From UBA3210 sp048359995 (GTDB lineage: Bacteria > Bacillota_I > Bacilli_A > RFN20 > CAG-449): 64,000 nt of DNA. The notes beneath the pieces were generated by a model that was not told the origin of the DNA, ran no database searches, and saw nothing but the letters and a program-made list of their open reading frames with translations. The stretch is taken from positions 171,062-235,061 of the forward strand of contig DBGCPK010000017.1 in assembly GCA_048359995.1 (NCBI GenBank), read 5' to 3'. Shown one piece after another: positions 1 through 7,233 of the stretch. Within the stretch, counting starts at the first letter, position 1. Each line of letters begins with the position of its first letter. Both the position numbers and the translations under genes were made by a program.

Positions 1-1205
1 GATTGAAACTGAAACGAATCAAAAAGACGGTAAAAGACAAGCGCGGAAAGGAAAAGACGAAGACAGTTCGCCTTTCACAGAAAGAAATCGACGAGAAAGT
101 CGTTCGCGCGTTGAAGATCGTCGATCTGGAACAGTTTGAATCCAGAAACGTCACGACTCTTTCCGGCGGACAGCAGCAAAGAGTGGCGATCGCAAGAGCC
201 ATCGTCAACGAACCGCAGATTCTCTTGCTCGACGAGCCTTTGGGTGCATTGGATTTAAAAATGCGCAAAGAAATGCAGATCGAATTGAAAGAAATGCACA
301 AAAAACTGGGAATAACGTTTATCTACGTGACTCACGATCAGGAAGAAGCGTTGACGATGTCGGATTTGATCGTCGTGATGAAAGACGGCATGATTCAGCA
401 GGTGGGAACCCCGACGGACATCTACAACGAACCGGCGAACGCTTTCGTTGCCGATTTTATCGGCGAGTCGAATATCTACGTCGGAACGATGTATGCGAAG
501 AGAAAGGTTCGCTTTTTGGGGAAAGTATGGGATTGCGTCGACGATTTTCCGATTCACGAAAAAGTGGACGTGGTGATTCGCCCGGAGGATATCCGAATCT
601 GCGAAGCGGAAAAGGGGATCGCCAAAGGTCGAATCGTCGACTGCACGTTCAAGGGAATCCACTACCAGTACACGGTGATGGTCGGAAAAAACGAAGTTTT
701 GATTCAGTCGACGTTGCAGTACGAAACGGATATTGAAGTCGGTCTTTCTGTCGAACCGGATCTGATTCACATCATGAAACGGGAAATTTCCTCTAACGTC
801 TTCGAAGGGTACGTCAATAAGAACAATCAAGTCTTTTTTGCCGAAGCGGCATGGGATTGCGATCTGACCGGTCTTCTTCCCCGTTCGCATCTTTCCGAAG
901 AGGGCTATTTGATCGACGAAAAAGGAAAACGTTACGATTTGGAAGACGCGGACGTCTCCGTCGAATTCGATATGAACGATGTCGATATCAGCGATAATTT
1001 GGAAGAAGGAAACATCACCGGCACGATCATCGAAATGGTGTACAAAGGAGACCATTATCAATTGATCGTCCGGACGGAAGACGAGGATGATTTTGTCATC
1101 GATACCGAATGGACTTGGAATATCAACGATATCGTCAGCATTCGCATTCCGAAAGAAAAGATCAAACTGACGCTGAAAGGGGATATTTCCAAATATGAAG
1201 TTTAG
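1..1205 (+). CDS. potA: Spermidine/putrescine ABC transporter ATP-binding protein PotA, 5'-truncated by window edge
   Basis: Cytoplasmic ATPase that powers polyamine import with PotB and PotC. The frame is open at base 1, so the start and Walker A lie outside the window. Visible are the ABC signature LSGGQ (residues 53-57 of the visible part), Walker B ILLLDEP (73-79), D-loop GALD (81-84) and the switch His (111). Before the signature there is a basic insertion of about 18 residues (roughly 9-27). The C-terminal half is long: a first TOBE-like part (about 185-260) and a second one (about 340-395), where PotA normally ends after one. It overlaps potB by 11 bp, as in a translationally coupled operon. 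The family call is firm; the doubled TOBE is my reading. Confidence 0.93.
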   Translation, partial: LKLKRIKKTVKDKRGKEKTKTVRLSQKEIDEKVVRALKIVDLEQFESRNVTTLSGGQQQRVAIARAIVNEPQILLLDEPLGALDLKMRKEMQIELKEMHKKLGITFIYVTHDQEEALTMSDLIVVMKDGMIQQVGTPTDIYNEPANAFVADFIGESNIYVGTMYAKRKVRFLGKVWDCVDDFPIHEKVDVVIRPEDIRICEAEKGIAKGRIVDCTFKGIHYQYTVMVGKNEVLIQSTLQYETDIEVGLSVEPDLIHIMKREISSNVFEGYVNKNNQVFFAEAAWDCDLTGLLPRSHLSEEGYLIDEKGKRYDLEDADVSVEFDMNDVDISDNLEEGNITGTIIEMVYKGDHYQLIVRTEDEDDFVIDTEWTWNINDIVSIRIPKEKIKLTLKGDISKYEV

Positions 1206-1992
1206 ATTTCAAAGGAAGTACCTTTCGCTTCCGTACATCTTGTTTTTCCTCTTTTTCGTGATTGCACCGATCGTCCTGATCGTGGTTTACGCGTTTACCG
1301 ATCGCGTCAGCGGCGGTTTCAGTTTCTCCAACTTGGTGAAATTCTTCTCCGATTCGACGAATATCAATGTGCTGATTATTTCGTTGGTCTACGGTTTGGT
1401 TAATACGGCGCTATGCTTGCTTATCGGTTATCCGATTGCCTACTTCCTTGCCGATCGGAATGTCAATAAATCCGGCGTATTGGTTACCTTGTTCATCATG
1501 CCGATGTGGATCAATTTCGTTATCCGTACAGGCGCGACCCGCGATCTTCTGTCGTGGATCGGACTTTCCGGCGGGGCCAATCCGGAATTGGCGACGATTA
1601 TCGGCTTGGTCTATAACTATCTGCCTTTCACGATTCTTCCTCTCTATACGACGATGCTCAAAATGGATCGGAGTCAAATCGAAGCGGGGAAAGATTTAGG
1701 AGCGAATCCGGTGCAGAATTTCGTCCGCGTGATCATTCCTCTGACGATGCCGGGAATCGTTTCCGCGGCGACGATGGTCTTTATGCCGACAATTTCTTCC
1801 TACGTCATTTCCGATATTTTGTCCGAATACAATGTGGTCCTATTCGGAAGTTACATCGATCTGTATTTTAATCAGTCCGACTGGAATTTCGGCTCCTTTA
1901 TGGCCTTGATAATGTTGGCTTTGATTTTGATCAGCGTCCTGATGACCAGAAAGTTTTCCAAAGAGGAAGGAGGAAAAGAATCGATATGGTAA
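1195..1992 (+). CDS. potB: Spermidine/putrescine ABC transporter permease PotB
   Basis: Inner-membrane permease subunit of the polyamine importer, 265 aa, about six hydrophobic segments. The cytoplasmic EAA loop that docks on PotA is clear (EAGKDLGANP near residue 162, followed by the downstream LTMPG). The ATG lies inside the end of potA, with a GGGG-type ribosome site about 14 bp upstream, and the stop overlaps potC by 7 bp. The potABC order and overlaps distinguish PotB from PotC. Confidence 0.93.
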   Translation: MKFRFQRKYLSLPYILFFLFFVIAPIVLIVVYAFTDRVSGGFSFSNLVKFFSDSTNINVLIISLVYGLVNTALCLLIGYPIAYFLADRNVNKSGVLVTLFIMPMWINFVIRTGATRDLLSWIGLSGGANPELATIIGLVYNYLPFTILPLYTTMLKMDRSQIEAGKDLGANPVQNFVRVIIPLTMPGIVSAATMVFMPTISSYVISDILSEYNVVLFGSYIDLYFNQSDWNFGSFMALIMLALILISVLMTRKFSKEEGGKESIW

Positions 1993-2792
1993 AAAAGATT
2001 TTGGCTAAATGCTACATTTATTTGATTCTCCTGTTGATGTATCTTCCCATTTTAATTCTAGTCGTTTTTTCGTTTACCGTGAGCGATCAGGTGGGTGTAT
2101 GGACGGGATTTTCCTTTCAACTTTACTTTGATCTTTTCAAAAATAAAGATTTGATGAACGCGGTGGGAAACACCATGTTGATCGCTTTCGTCAGCGCATT
2201 CGTATCTACGATAATCGGAACTTTGGGCGCAGTCGGCACATTCTATTCTTCGAAAAGAACCAAGAAAGCGGTGGAAACTTTGACGCAGATACCTGTCGTC
2301 AATGCGGAGATCGTCATCGCGCTTTCTTTGGCCGTTCTCGTCGTCGCTCTGTCTTGGAAATTCAGTTTCTTCACATTGCTGATCGGACACGTCGTGCTGA
2401 CCGTAGCGTTCGTCTATCTCAACGTCAAGCCGAAACTGATTCAAATGGATCCGTTTACCTATGAGGCGGCATTGGATTTAGGCGCTAAACCGGGATATGC
2501 TCTTTATAAGGTGATACTGCCGGAGATTCTTCCGGGTATCTTTTCGGGATTTATGATCGCATTTACACTTTCTCTGGACGATTTTGTCATCACGCAATAT
2601 TTGAAAGAACCATCGTTCGAGACGATCTCGACCTATATTCAGAAGATTATCGCCAAACACCCGATTCCTGCCGAAGTGAGGGCGTTGTCCACATTGATAT
2701 TCGTCATCGTCCTGTTGGTCGTAGTCGGCAATACGATCAAGAACAATCGCCGAGCCAAGCAGGCCGTGCAAAGAAGAAAGCGAGGGTATTGA
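1986..2792 (+). CDS. potC: Spermidine/putrescine ABC transporter permease PotC
   Basis: Second permease subunit of the polyamine importer, 268 aa, with about six membrane segments and an EAA loop (EAALDLGAKPGYALYKV near residue 160). A strong AGGAAGGAGG ribosome site precedes the ATG, which overlaps the potB stop. In some relatives PotC is fused to PotD; here the potD start follows one base after the potC stop, so the two are separate but tightly coupled. Confidence 0.93.
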   Translation: MVKKILAKCYIYLILLLMYLPILILVVFSFTVSDQVGVWTGFSFQLYFDLFKNKDLMNAVGNTMLIAFVSAFVSTIIGTLGAVGTFYSSKRTKKAVETLTQIPVVNAEIVIALSLAVLVVALSWKFSFFTLLIGHVVLTVAFVYLNVKPKLIQMDPFTYEAALDLGAKPGYALYKVILPEILPGIFSGFMIAFTLSLDDFVITQYLKEPSFETISTYIQKIIAKHPIPAEVRALSTLIFVIVLLVVVGNTIKNNRRAKQAVQRRKRGY

Positions 2793-2793
2793 T

Positions 2794-4506
2794 ATGAAGA
2801 AAAAAATCCGTTTTCTATGCGCTTTGTCGCTATTAACAATCACATCTGTCGGATTTCTTTCTGCGCGCGAAAAAGATTTTAAGGAAAAAACCGCCTTGAA
2901 ATCCGCGGAAAAGGACTTCAAGAGCGCCGCTTTGACGATTTACAATTCTTCGGATTACATCGACGATTCTTTGATCGACGAATTTGAAGAAAGATACAAC
3001 TGCCGTGTCAATTACTACACTTTTGACACCAACGAGACGATGTACAATCAATTCACTTTGCAGCCGGAGGGAACTTACGACTTGATTTGCACATCGGATT
3101 ACATGATTCAGCGCATGGTAAGAGAGGGAAGACTTCAACCGTTCGATATCGCCGAAGAATGCCCTGTTTACGATCAATACGCTTCCCAAGAAGTCCGAGG
3201 AAAACTGAAAGGAATGCTTGCCGATACCGACGGAGACGGAATTAAAGAAACTTCTCTCGACGAATATGCCGCCGGATATATGTGGGGGACGTTGGGAATC
3301 ATCTACGATCCGTTTTGCAGCGAAACGATTCGCGAAGATGTAAAATCTTGGGACGTATTTTGGGACGAACAGTACAGAAATTTGATTTCGATCAAAAATT
3401 CCATGCGCGATACATTTGTCGTCGGTTTGATGCACGCTTACAGCGGCTCTCCGTATTCGGACGTCGACGATTTGGCCGTGCAGGCTCGCGAAGTTTTTTT
3501 AAGAGAGATGGAAAGTGCCGTTTCCGAAGAAGAAAAGGATAATGCGAGAGAAAAATACAATCGGGTGATCCAGTCGATTTTCGACATGGTAATCAATGAA
3601 GAGGACTACAAACCTGTGTTGGAAACGGTCAAAAAAGAGTTGATTTCCTTGAAAAAAAATATCTTTGGTTTAGAAGTGGATTCGGGGAAAAACGATATCA
3701 TCACCGGAAAGATCAAAATGAATCTCGCTTGGTCGGGCGATGCGGTATATTCCATCGACGTTGCTATGGAACAGCAGGGGAAAGTTTTGGAATACTATGT
3801 GCCGGAAGAGGGAGGAAACGTTTGGTACGACGCGTGGGGATTACCGAAAGGGGCGAATCGGGAATTGGCTTGCCGTTTCATCGATTTTCTTTCCGAACCG
3901 GAGAACGCCGCGCGGAATATGGATTACATCGGATATACTTCTTTCATCACCTGCGACGAAGTCCTCGATTTGGTCACTTCTTGGTATGGTGTCGGCGAAT
4001 ACTATGAGGGAACGGAATATACCGCTCCATATGTCGACGAAAGCGGAGAAGAAGTAGAGGGATCCGTGGTTGCTTATCAGGGAAATTTTTATGCTTGCAT
4101 TCAAGATTCTCTCGGAAATCTTCCGACCGATGAAAACTACTTTGAAAAGATGGAAGAAACACCGGATTTCGATGAGACTTACGATCTATCTTATTTGTTC
4201 AAGGGGAATATCGACGAATCGAGAAGCGCGGTGATTTATCCATACTTAGAAAGCGCGAACCAGTTGAAAACGCAATATCCCGATAAGGATACCTTAGCCC
4301 GTTGCGCGGTGATGAACGATTTCGAAGCCGCTAACGACGATGTCGTCATTATGTGGGGGCAAATCAAAGCCTATACCGATATGACCCCGTATTATGCGAT
4401 TTTGATCATCTTCGCTTGCGGAATCTTGGTGGTTTCCGTTTATACTTTGATCGTAAAGAGAAGATCGATTCGCAATAAGCGACGTCTGTCTTCGATGACT
4501 AAATAG
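2794..4506 (+). CDS. potD: Extracellular polyamine-binding protein PotD with C-terminal membrane anchor
   Basis: Substrate-binding protein of the potABCD importer, 570 aa, well above the usual 340-360. The N-terminus (about 2-24) is a signal or anchor helix with no lipobox cysteine. The type 1 solute-binding fold starts near residue 48 (YNSSDYIDDSLIDEFE). Residues about 413-452 form an insertion with VAYQGNFYACIQDS and NLPTDENYFE, which resembles small carbohydrate-binding or tail-fibre motifs. A hydrophobic helix at about 533-555 followed by a basic tail (KRRSIRNKRR) suggests the protein is held at the membrane by its C-terminus instead of a lipid. Last gene of the operon; no clear terminator follows directly. 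Confidence 0.88.
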   Translation: MKKKIRFLCALSLLTITSVGFLSAREKDFKEKTALKSAEKDFKSAALTIYNSSDYIDDSLIDEFEERYNCRVNYYTFDTNETMYNQFTLQPEGTYDLICTSDYMIQRMVREGRLQPFDIAEECPVYDQYASQEVRGKLKGMLADTDGDGIKETSLDEYAAGYMWGTLGIIYDPFCSETIREDVKSWDVFWDEQYRNLISIKNSMRDTFVVGLMHAYSGSPYSDVDDLAVQAREVFLREMESAVSEEEKDNAREKYNRVIQSIFDMVINEEDYKPVLETVKKELISLKKNIFGLEVDSGKNDIITGKIKMNLAWSGDAVYSIDVAMEQQGKVLEYYVPEEGGNVWYDAWGLPKGANRELACRFIDFLSEPENAARNMDYIGYTSFITCDEVLDLVTSWYGVGEYYEGTEYTAPYVDESGEEVEGSVVAYQGNFYACIQDSLGNLPTDENYFEKMEETPDFDETYDLSYLFKGNIDESRSAVIYPYLESANQLKTQYPDKDTLARCAVMNDFEAANDDVVIMWGQIKAYTDMTPYYAILIIFACGILVVSVYTLIVKRRSIRNKRRLSSMTK

Positions 4507-4786
4507 CGGAGAGTATGTAGCGATAGCATAATCACAAACGGGTATAAGTCCGGATCCGATCGTGATAAAAACGACGAGAACGAATCATGCGAGACGCAAA
4601 GCAAGCAGAGATAGGAAGAAAGTTAATGAGGAGACGACGATGTTGTTTTAGTGCATCGATAAATCAAAAATTCCCGATGCCGCTGGGTGCGAAGAGGAAA
4701 GAATCTTTATGCGTAGATCGACGAATATCTTTTTACGATTCGATAATCACCGCAAAGAAAATTCATTGCTCGCAAACGAAAAAAGA

Positions 4787-4831
4787 ATGTTTATCGTTGA
4801 CGGATTGTTGAAAAATACATCGATCGTCTAA
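4787..4831 (+). pseudogene. Tyrosine integrase C-terminal tail remnant (left copy)
   Basis: A 14-residue end, MFIVDGLLKNTSIV, repeats the last residues of the integrase remnant at 5757-5909. It sits in the 101-bp direct repeat just before a copy of the tRNA-Gly 3' end, the usual position of an integrase next to its attachment site. The upstream frame (from about 4650) is open but not recognisably integrase. Bases 4507-4786 otherwise hold nothing I can assign. Confidence 0.4.
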
Positions 4832-4832
4832 G

Positions 4833-4860
4833 AAAAAAGCCCCGAGATCAGGGGCTTTTT
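4833..4860. terminator. Rho-independent terminator (left copy)
   Basis: Stem AAAAGCCCC / GGGGCTTTT with a 7-nt loop and T or A runs on both sides, so it can act in both directions. Duplicated at 5911-5938. Confidence 0.85.
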
Positions 4861-4875
4861 GGTTTATTTTCAAGA

Positions 4876-4893
4876 TGGAGCTAGCGACGGGAA
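4876..4893 (-). other. tRNA-Gly 3'-end fragment, candidate attR
   Basis: Eighteen bases matching the 3' end of the intact tRNA-Gly at 5954-6027 with one mismatch, including the CCA end, with no tRNA body attached. This is what a tyrosine-recombinase element leaves at its distal end after entering a tRNA 3' end. Confidence 0.65.
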
Positions 4894-4939
4894 ACAAGTA
4901 TTTAATGGGGATATTGCAATAGCAATATCGATTTTACAT

Positions 4940-4968
4940 TTGACAAGTTTAAATTTTTGACATATAAT
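4940..4968 (+). promoter_or_regulatory. Consensus sigma-A promoter of candidate antitoxin RNA
   Basis: TTGACA (4940-4945), 17-bp spacer, TATAAT (4963-4968): a perfect consensus. No protein gene follows, only a short hairpin RNA. Confidence 0.8.
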
Positions 4969-4974
4969 AATAGC

Positions 4975-5028
4975 GAAGAGTCAGAGAGAACCCCACTTCG
5001 CTATTCAATGGGAACTCTGATTTTTTAT
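4975..5028 (+). ncRNA. Candidate type I antitoxin small RNA, about 54 nt
   Basis: Begins about 7 nt after the TATAAT box and ends at a T-run following the stem AGTCAGAG (4979-4986) / CTCTGATT (5015-5022). A second, competing stem pairs AATAGCGAAG with CTTCGCTATT; on the opposite strand this one would end the toxin transcript. The 3' part (GGGAACTCTGAT) can pair with TCAGAG and CCC in the leader of the opposing toxin mRNA. Function is inferred from the layout. Confidence 0.5.
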
Positions 5029-5102
5029 TTTATCAAGAGAATGAGTAGAATAATTATAAGAATTAAGAAGAAATATTTAAATAAATCCTTTAAGTCTTTC
5101 AT
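5025..5102 (-). CDS. Candidate type I toxin, 25-residue hydrophobic peptide
   Basis: Encodes a charged head MKDLKDLFK followed by an unbroken 15-residue hydrophobic helix ending in a single Lys, the shape of membrane-acting type I toxins. The leader has GGGGGTGAGAG as ribosome site 2 bp before the ATG, and the five G's can pair with five C's at 5121-5125 to hide it, as known in several type I systems. A second in-frame ATG lies in that hairpin loop (would add MKGGES) and seems less likely as start. It converges on the small RNA at 4975-5028. I do not recognise the peptide as a named family. Confidence 0.55.
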   Translation of the reverse strand: MKDLKDLFKYFFLILIIILLILLIK

Positions 5103-5174
5103 ACTCTCACCCCCTTTCATGGGGGTGTCTCTCTGACCCGAGTTTTTTAACGTCGTTTTCTTTCGACAATTATC

Positions 5175-5204
5175 ATCATAATGAGAGGAATGGGAAAAAG
5201 TCAA
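5175..5204 (-). promoter_or_regulatory. Promoter of candidate toxin mRNA
   Basis: On the minus strand TTGACT (5199-5204), 18-bp spacer, TATGAT (5175-5180). It predicts a leader of about 65 nt before the toxin ATG at 5102. Confidence 0.6.
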
Positions 5205-5245
5205 TGACTTTTCGAAAAGTTCATATTCGAAATCGGTGCTGACTT

Positions 5246-5438
5246 TCAACGTTCCTTTTTCTTCACGACCGGCACCCCATACATCGCTAACGGAAGAGTG
5301 ATTGTAAGATTCTTAGGTTTCCAGTAAATTGTTTTTGTAAGTGAACCATCTTTTTTGACGATTTTAAAATAAGATCTTTCAGGTAATTCTTTGAGTGTGC
5401 AAATACCGATGAAATCACGTGATACTTTTTTTTGCCAT
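5246..5438 (-). pseudogene. Small frameshifted gene of unknown function (about 62 residues)
   Basis: A strong AGGAGG (5448-5453) lies 9 bp before ATG 5438. The frame MAKKSIT stops after seven codons at an A8 run. Removing one A opens a 62-residue basic protein (core VSRDFIGICTLKEL ... YWKPKNLTITLPL, ending VVKKKER). It is therefore a broken gene, a gene rescued by polymerase or ribosome slippage on the A-run, or a sequencing error. No family recognised. It lies inside the tRNA-Gly element. Confidence 0.5.
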
Positions 5439-5512
5439 TTTTAAATACCTCCTATATAAATGAAAAAAAGACTTGCTAAACAAAGAGCAAAAAGGTAAGA
5501 TAAAAAAGAAGA

Positions 5513-5785
5513 TTACTCAATTAAGTAGTAATCTCCGATTATTGATTGTAAATGTTCTTTGAGAACCTTTACAACTGTTGGGTTGGTAACCGAAAGGTTA
5601 CCTTTTTTGATGTTATCGAGAAAGATCTTTTCCAAAGGATTACTTGGATTAGGGCTTACCATCTGCTGATAAAAACTATTGTTGATTGAGTTATTATCGC
5701 CGATCTGAATCTGTTCGGATTGCGGAGAAACGATCGGTGCGTATTTATTTTTTAAGATTCGGTTTAAAGCGGATATTAAAGACAT
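5513..5785 (-). CDS. Hypothetical protein of the tRNA-Gly element
   Basis: About 90 residues from ATG 5785, with only a weak ribosome site (AGAGAG). The frame is open further to 5872, but that part is antisense to the integrase remnant. The middle has IQIGDNNSINNS and the C-terminus (LEKIFLDNIKKGN ... VLKEHLQSIIGDYYLIE) looks like a genuine helical end. The first 10 codons overlap the integrase remnant on the other strand, so either start or reality is uncertain. No family recognised. Confidence 0.35.
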   Translation of the reverse strand: MSLISALNRILKNKYAPIVSPQSEQIQIGDNNSINNSFYQQMVSPNPSNPLEKIFLDNIKKGNLSVTNPTVVKVLKEHLQSIIGDYYLIE

Positions 5786-5909
5786 CTCTCTGAAATTGGG
5801 ACATTCTTCTACGAAAGTAACGGAAGAAGTATATATCCACGTGAAAGAAGAGAGAAGAAAAGTTGCGGTCATCGTCGACGGATTGTTGAAAAATACATCG
5901 ATCGTCTAA
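5757..5909 (+). pseudogene. Tyrosine recombinase (integrase) C-terminal remnant
   Basis: The frame reads DIKDISLKLGHSSTKVTEEV followed by YIHVKEERRK and ends DGLLKNTSIV. LGHSS followed by VY at about ten residues is the C-terminal catalytic block (HxxS ... Tyr nucleophile) of phage-type integrases. Everything upstream of about 5757 has lost homology, so only the last 45-50 codons remain. It reads towards tRNA-Gly, as integrases of elements in tRNA 3' ends do. Confidence 0.7.
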
Positions 5910-5971
5910 GAAAAAAGCCCCGAGATCAGGGGCTTTTTGGTTTATTTTCGAGATGGAGCGAGCGACGGGAA
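5871..5971. repeat. 101-bp direct repeat, right copy
   Basis: Partner of 4793-4893; covers the integrase end, the terminator and the 3' end of the intact tRNA-Gly (attL side). Confidence 0.9.
5911..5938. terminator. Rho-independent terminator (right copy)
   Basis: Same AAAAGCCCC / GGGGCTTTT stem as 4833-4860. It can end both the integrase remnant transcript and the tRNA-Gly transcript. Confidence 0.85.
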
Positions 5972-6027
5972 TCGAACCCGCATAGCAACCTTGGCAAGGT
6001 TGTGTTCTACCACTGAACTACGCTCGC
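5954..6027 (-). tRNA. tRNA-Gly (anticodon GCC)
   Basis: Full cloverleaf of 74 nt with encoded CCA. Acceptor GCGAGCG pairs with CGCTCGC, the anticodon loop is TTGCCAA, and the T-loop is GTTCGATTC. Its 3' end is the target of the element(s) at 4787-5953. Confidence 0.96.
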
Positions 6028-6046
6028 AATGCTTTAAGCACCACTT

Positions 6047-6075
6047 ATTATAAAGAGGTAGCTGAGCATTTTCAA
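6047..6075 (-). promoter_or_regulatory. Promoter of tRNA-Gly
   Basis: Minus-strand TTGAAA (6070-6075), 17-bp spacer, TATAAT (6047-6052), about 20 bp before the tRNA 5' end. Confidence 0.7.
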
Positions 6076-6088
6076 GCAAAAAAGCCAA

Positions 6089-6403
6089 TTAACCCAAATT
6101 CTTTTTGATTTCCTTTTCCAATTGCGGTTTCGGCATAAAACCTATGGAAGAGCCGATGACTTTTCCGTTTTTTAAGTAAAAAACAGCCGGAATTGCGCTG
6201 ACGTTGTACTCCATCGCCAGATCCGGAAACTCGTCGGTATCGACTTTGAGGACGACCAGCGAAGAGTCTTGTTCGGCAATCTCCGCAAGCACGGGTGCAA
6301 GCATACGGCAAGGTCCGCACCATTGAGCGTTGAAGTCGACGACAACTCTTTCGGCATTAAGATGCTCTTTGAATTGTTCTTTTGAAGTGATTTTGATTTC
6401 CAT
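6089..6403 (-). CDS. trxA: Thioredoxin
   Basis: Cytoplasmic disulfide reductant, 104 aa, the normal length. Active site WCGPC at residues 28-32 and the cis-Pro loop in NVSAIPAVFYLKNG (Pro near 74). AGAAAGGA ribosome site. It lies 16 bp behind the TraX-like gene on the same strand and may be cotranscribed with it. Its reductase is not in this window. Confidence 0.95.
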   Translation of the reverse strand: MEIKITSKEQFKEHLNAERVVVDFNAQWCGPCRMLAPVLAEIAEQDSSLVVLKVDTDEFPDLAMEYNVSAIPAVFYLKNGKVIGSSIGFMPKPQLEKEIKKNLG

Positions 6404-6419
6404 AAATATGAGTTCCTTT

Positions 6420-7232
6420 CTAAATAATCATAAAAAATAGATAAATAAGAATCAAGTGGATCGGAAAGTATAAATACATTCCGTATTGTATCCACTTACT
6501 ATTATATCCTCTTTTGCCATTATAGACCAACAAAAAGAAAACGGCAAATATCGAATTCAATTGAATTTCCGGATTGTCGATAAAGATATTGACTCCGCGA
6601 TAGAGCGGATTAAGAAAATAGACGACAAGATTCAAAGAAAGAAGAAGAAAGCAGGACGCGATTTTTCGGATGGCAAACTCGTATTGTTCCCGAAAAGTCT
6701 CCAAGTCGATTTGAGTAATCTGGCTCATCGCTTCGACGATTCGGGAAGATAGAGGTCGTGCCAAATAAAAGAGAAGAATCAGCGTATAACCGAAAAGATC
6801 ATAATCGGCAGAAAGAGGAATCAGGCGGAAAGAAATCAAAAAGACGAGAATCGTCGGAATGAAGAAGAATGCTTTTTTCCATAACTCTTTCTTCTCCAAA
6901 AAATAAATCCCCGATGCGCCGAGAAAGAGCGTCGTTATGGGATTGCCGAAATATGATTTGCTGAAAATAAAGAACGACAGATCGCAGAGAAAAGATAAGA
7001 AAAACAACCGAAGAAGGTACGCATTTTTATCATGCGTATGCAGCATGCCCTCGACGATTAAAAAGGCGAAGATAGGGAAAGAAATCCGTCCAACGGAAAT
7101 CGCCAGAGCGTATGCAGTCGGTGTAAAAAGAGAAACATCAAAATATCTTCCGATGCGCGCGATGTGATCGACCGTCATCGTCAATATGCCGATAATCTTC
7201 AAAAAAAGCGAAGAAACTCCCCGACGATTCAT
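6420..7232 (-). CDS. TraX family membrane protein
   Basis: 270 aa with about seven to eight hydrophobic segments. The N-terminus LKIIGILTMTVDHIARIG is the hallmark of the TraX family, named after F-plasmid pilin acetylation; most chromosomal members in Firmicutes have no known role. One base separates it from the CPBP protease stop upstream, so the two are coupled. No transfer genes are nearby. Confidence 0.75.
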   Translation of the reverse strand: MNRRGVSSLFLKIIGILTMTVDHIARIGRYFDVSLFTPTAYALAISVGRISFPIFAFLIVEGMLHTHDKNAYLLRLFFLSFLCDLSFFIFSKSYFGNPITTLFLGASGIYFLEKKELWKKAFFFIPTILVFLISFRLIPLSADYDLFGYTLILLFYLARPLSSRIVEAMSQITQIDLETFREQYEFAIRKIASCFLLLSLNLVVYFLNPLYRGVNIFIDNPEIQLNSIFAVFFLLVYNGKRGYNSKWIQYGMYLYFPIHLILIYLFFMII

Positions 7233-7233
7233 A

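Larger units (their letters stand above)
4793..4893. repeat. 101-bp direct repeat, left copy
   Basis: Matches 5871-5971 at a constant offset of 1078 bp with about three mismatches. It covers the integrase tail, a rho-independent terminator and the last 18 bases of tRNA-Gly. Read as flanking attachment-type repeats of an integrative element or stacked elements. Confidence 0.9.

Noticed and set aside
255..1061. Long minus-strand frame inside potA
   Set aside because: Antisense shadow of a well-supported gene, as are most long reverse frames over potABCD, hydA, hydB, hydS, malQ, lepA, dnaK and thrS.
4587..4811. 74-codon plus-strand frame after potD
   Set aside because: No ribosome site and odd composition; the integrase-tail frame in the same repeat is better supported.
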